Positions 42,739 through 42,944 of a DNA stretch of 42,944 bases are shown here, piece by piece. Positions within the stretch are counted from its first letter, which is position 1, and the number at the start of each line of letters is the position of its first letter. This DNA is from Paraburkholderia elongata (GTDB taxonomy: Bacteria > Pseudomonadota > Gammaproteobacteria > Burkholderiales > Burkholderiaceae), in NCBI RefSeq assembly GCF_013177735.1, contig NZ_WOEZ01000188.1, positions 1 to 42,944 of the forward strand, in the 5' to 3' direction. Below the pieces are notes generated by a model. It was not told the origin of the DNA and did no database searches. It saw only the letters and a program-made list of their open reading frames with translations. A program made the translations under genes and the position numbers.

Positions 42739-42944
42739 TTACGCCGCGGAGCGCAATACTTCGGGGTTGATACAGGTCTGCGGCTTTTCGCCTTTCAGCA
42801 CGCTGATGACGTTGTCCGTTGCGATCTTGCCCATCGCAAGGCGCGTCTCGATCGTCGCGGAAGCGATGTGCGGTACGACGAGCACGTTATCGAGGCTGCT
42901 CAATCCTGGTTCGAGTTCGGGTTCGCGCTCGAACACGTCGAGCC
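42739..42944 (-). CDS. D-isomer-specific 2-hydroxyacid dehydrogenase, C-terminal part
   Basis: The gene runs off the right edge; about the last 68 residues are visible (LDVFEREPELEPGLSSLDNV, then VVPHIASATIETRLAMGKIA). The catalytic His is in VPHIASAT. The family reduces glyoxylate, hydroxypyruvate or similar 2-oxoacids with NAD(P)H. It is 52 bp upstream of the GarR-type fossil on the same strand. The N-terminal part and the start cannot be seen. Confidence 0.88.
   Translation of the reverse strand, partial: LDVFEREPELEPGLSSLDNVLVVPHIASATIETRLAMGKIATDNVISVLKGEKPQTCINPEVLRSAA

Overview
The window is high-GC DNA with tightly packed, often 4-bp-overlapping genes. Its gene families (AmiC/AmiR amide regulation, several LysR regulators, ACS-family MFS carriers, many SDR enzymes, an RND efflux operon, Liv-type ABC importers) point to Burkholderia sensu lato, most likely Paraburkholderia or a close relative. 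This assignment is by inspection only. No rRNA, tRNA, CRISPR array or intact insertion sequence was seen.

Left part (1-8340): a small-acid catabolic region. It holds a PdxA2-type dehydrogenase, a TetR regulator, a YqhD-like aldehyde reductase and a beta-hydroxyacid dehydrogenase on the plus strand. Facing them on the minus strand are an ACS-family MFS carrier, an AttM/AiiA-type metallo-beta-lactamase-fold lactonase and a gene fossil of a UxaA-family (altronate/galactarate) dehydratase. A divergent LysR gene and an uncharacterised small protein follow.

Middle part (8412-22079): an RND efflux operon on the minus strand (permease, adaptor, outer-membrane lipoprotein; overlapping genes), a Gfo/Idh/MocA dehydrogenase with a GudP-like carrier, an aldo/keto reductase divergent from a LysR regulator, and an SDR plus SMP-30 lactonase pair. 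A lone tautomerase ends this part.

Right part (22140-41518): the most interesting region, a nitrogen-scavenging island. Divergent amiC-amiR genes face a tightly spaced run of 14 plus-strand genes from 25410 to 40594. These encode a UrtABCDE-type importer, an acetamidase/formamidase, an SDR, a second Liv-type importer with a fused permease-ATPase, a DUF1028 protein, an amidase-signature amidase and a nitrilase-superfamily amidohydrolase. A second amiR copy, about four-fifths identical to the first by eye, sits just beyond. The amiC/urtA intergenic region holds, in order, two NtrC-like dyads, a sigma-54 promoter with exact spacing, a 12-bp hairpin with an A1/G4 hexaloop typical of ANTAR targets, and a perfect intrinsic terminator. 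I infer that transcription is gated twice: NtrC and sigma-54 sense nitrogen shortage, and AmiC/AmiR antitermination senses amide.

The right edge (41600-42944) returns to sugar-acid genes on the minus strand: a partial 2-hydroxyacid dehydrogenase, a second gene fossil (GarR/GlxR-type reductase with two internal deletions) and an SDR. Together with the UxaA fossil this suggests sugar-acid pathways are decaying in this strain.
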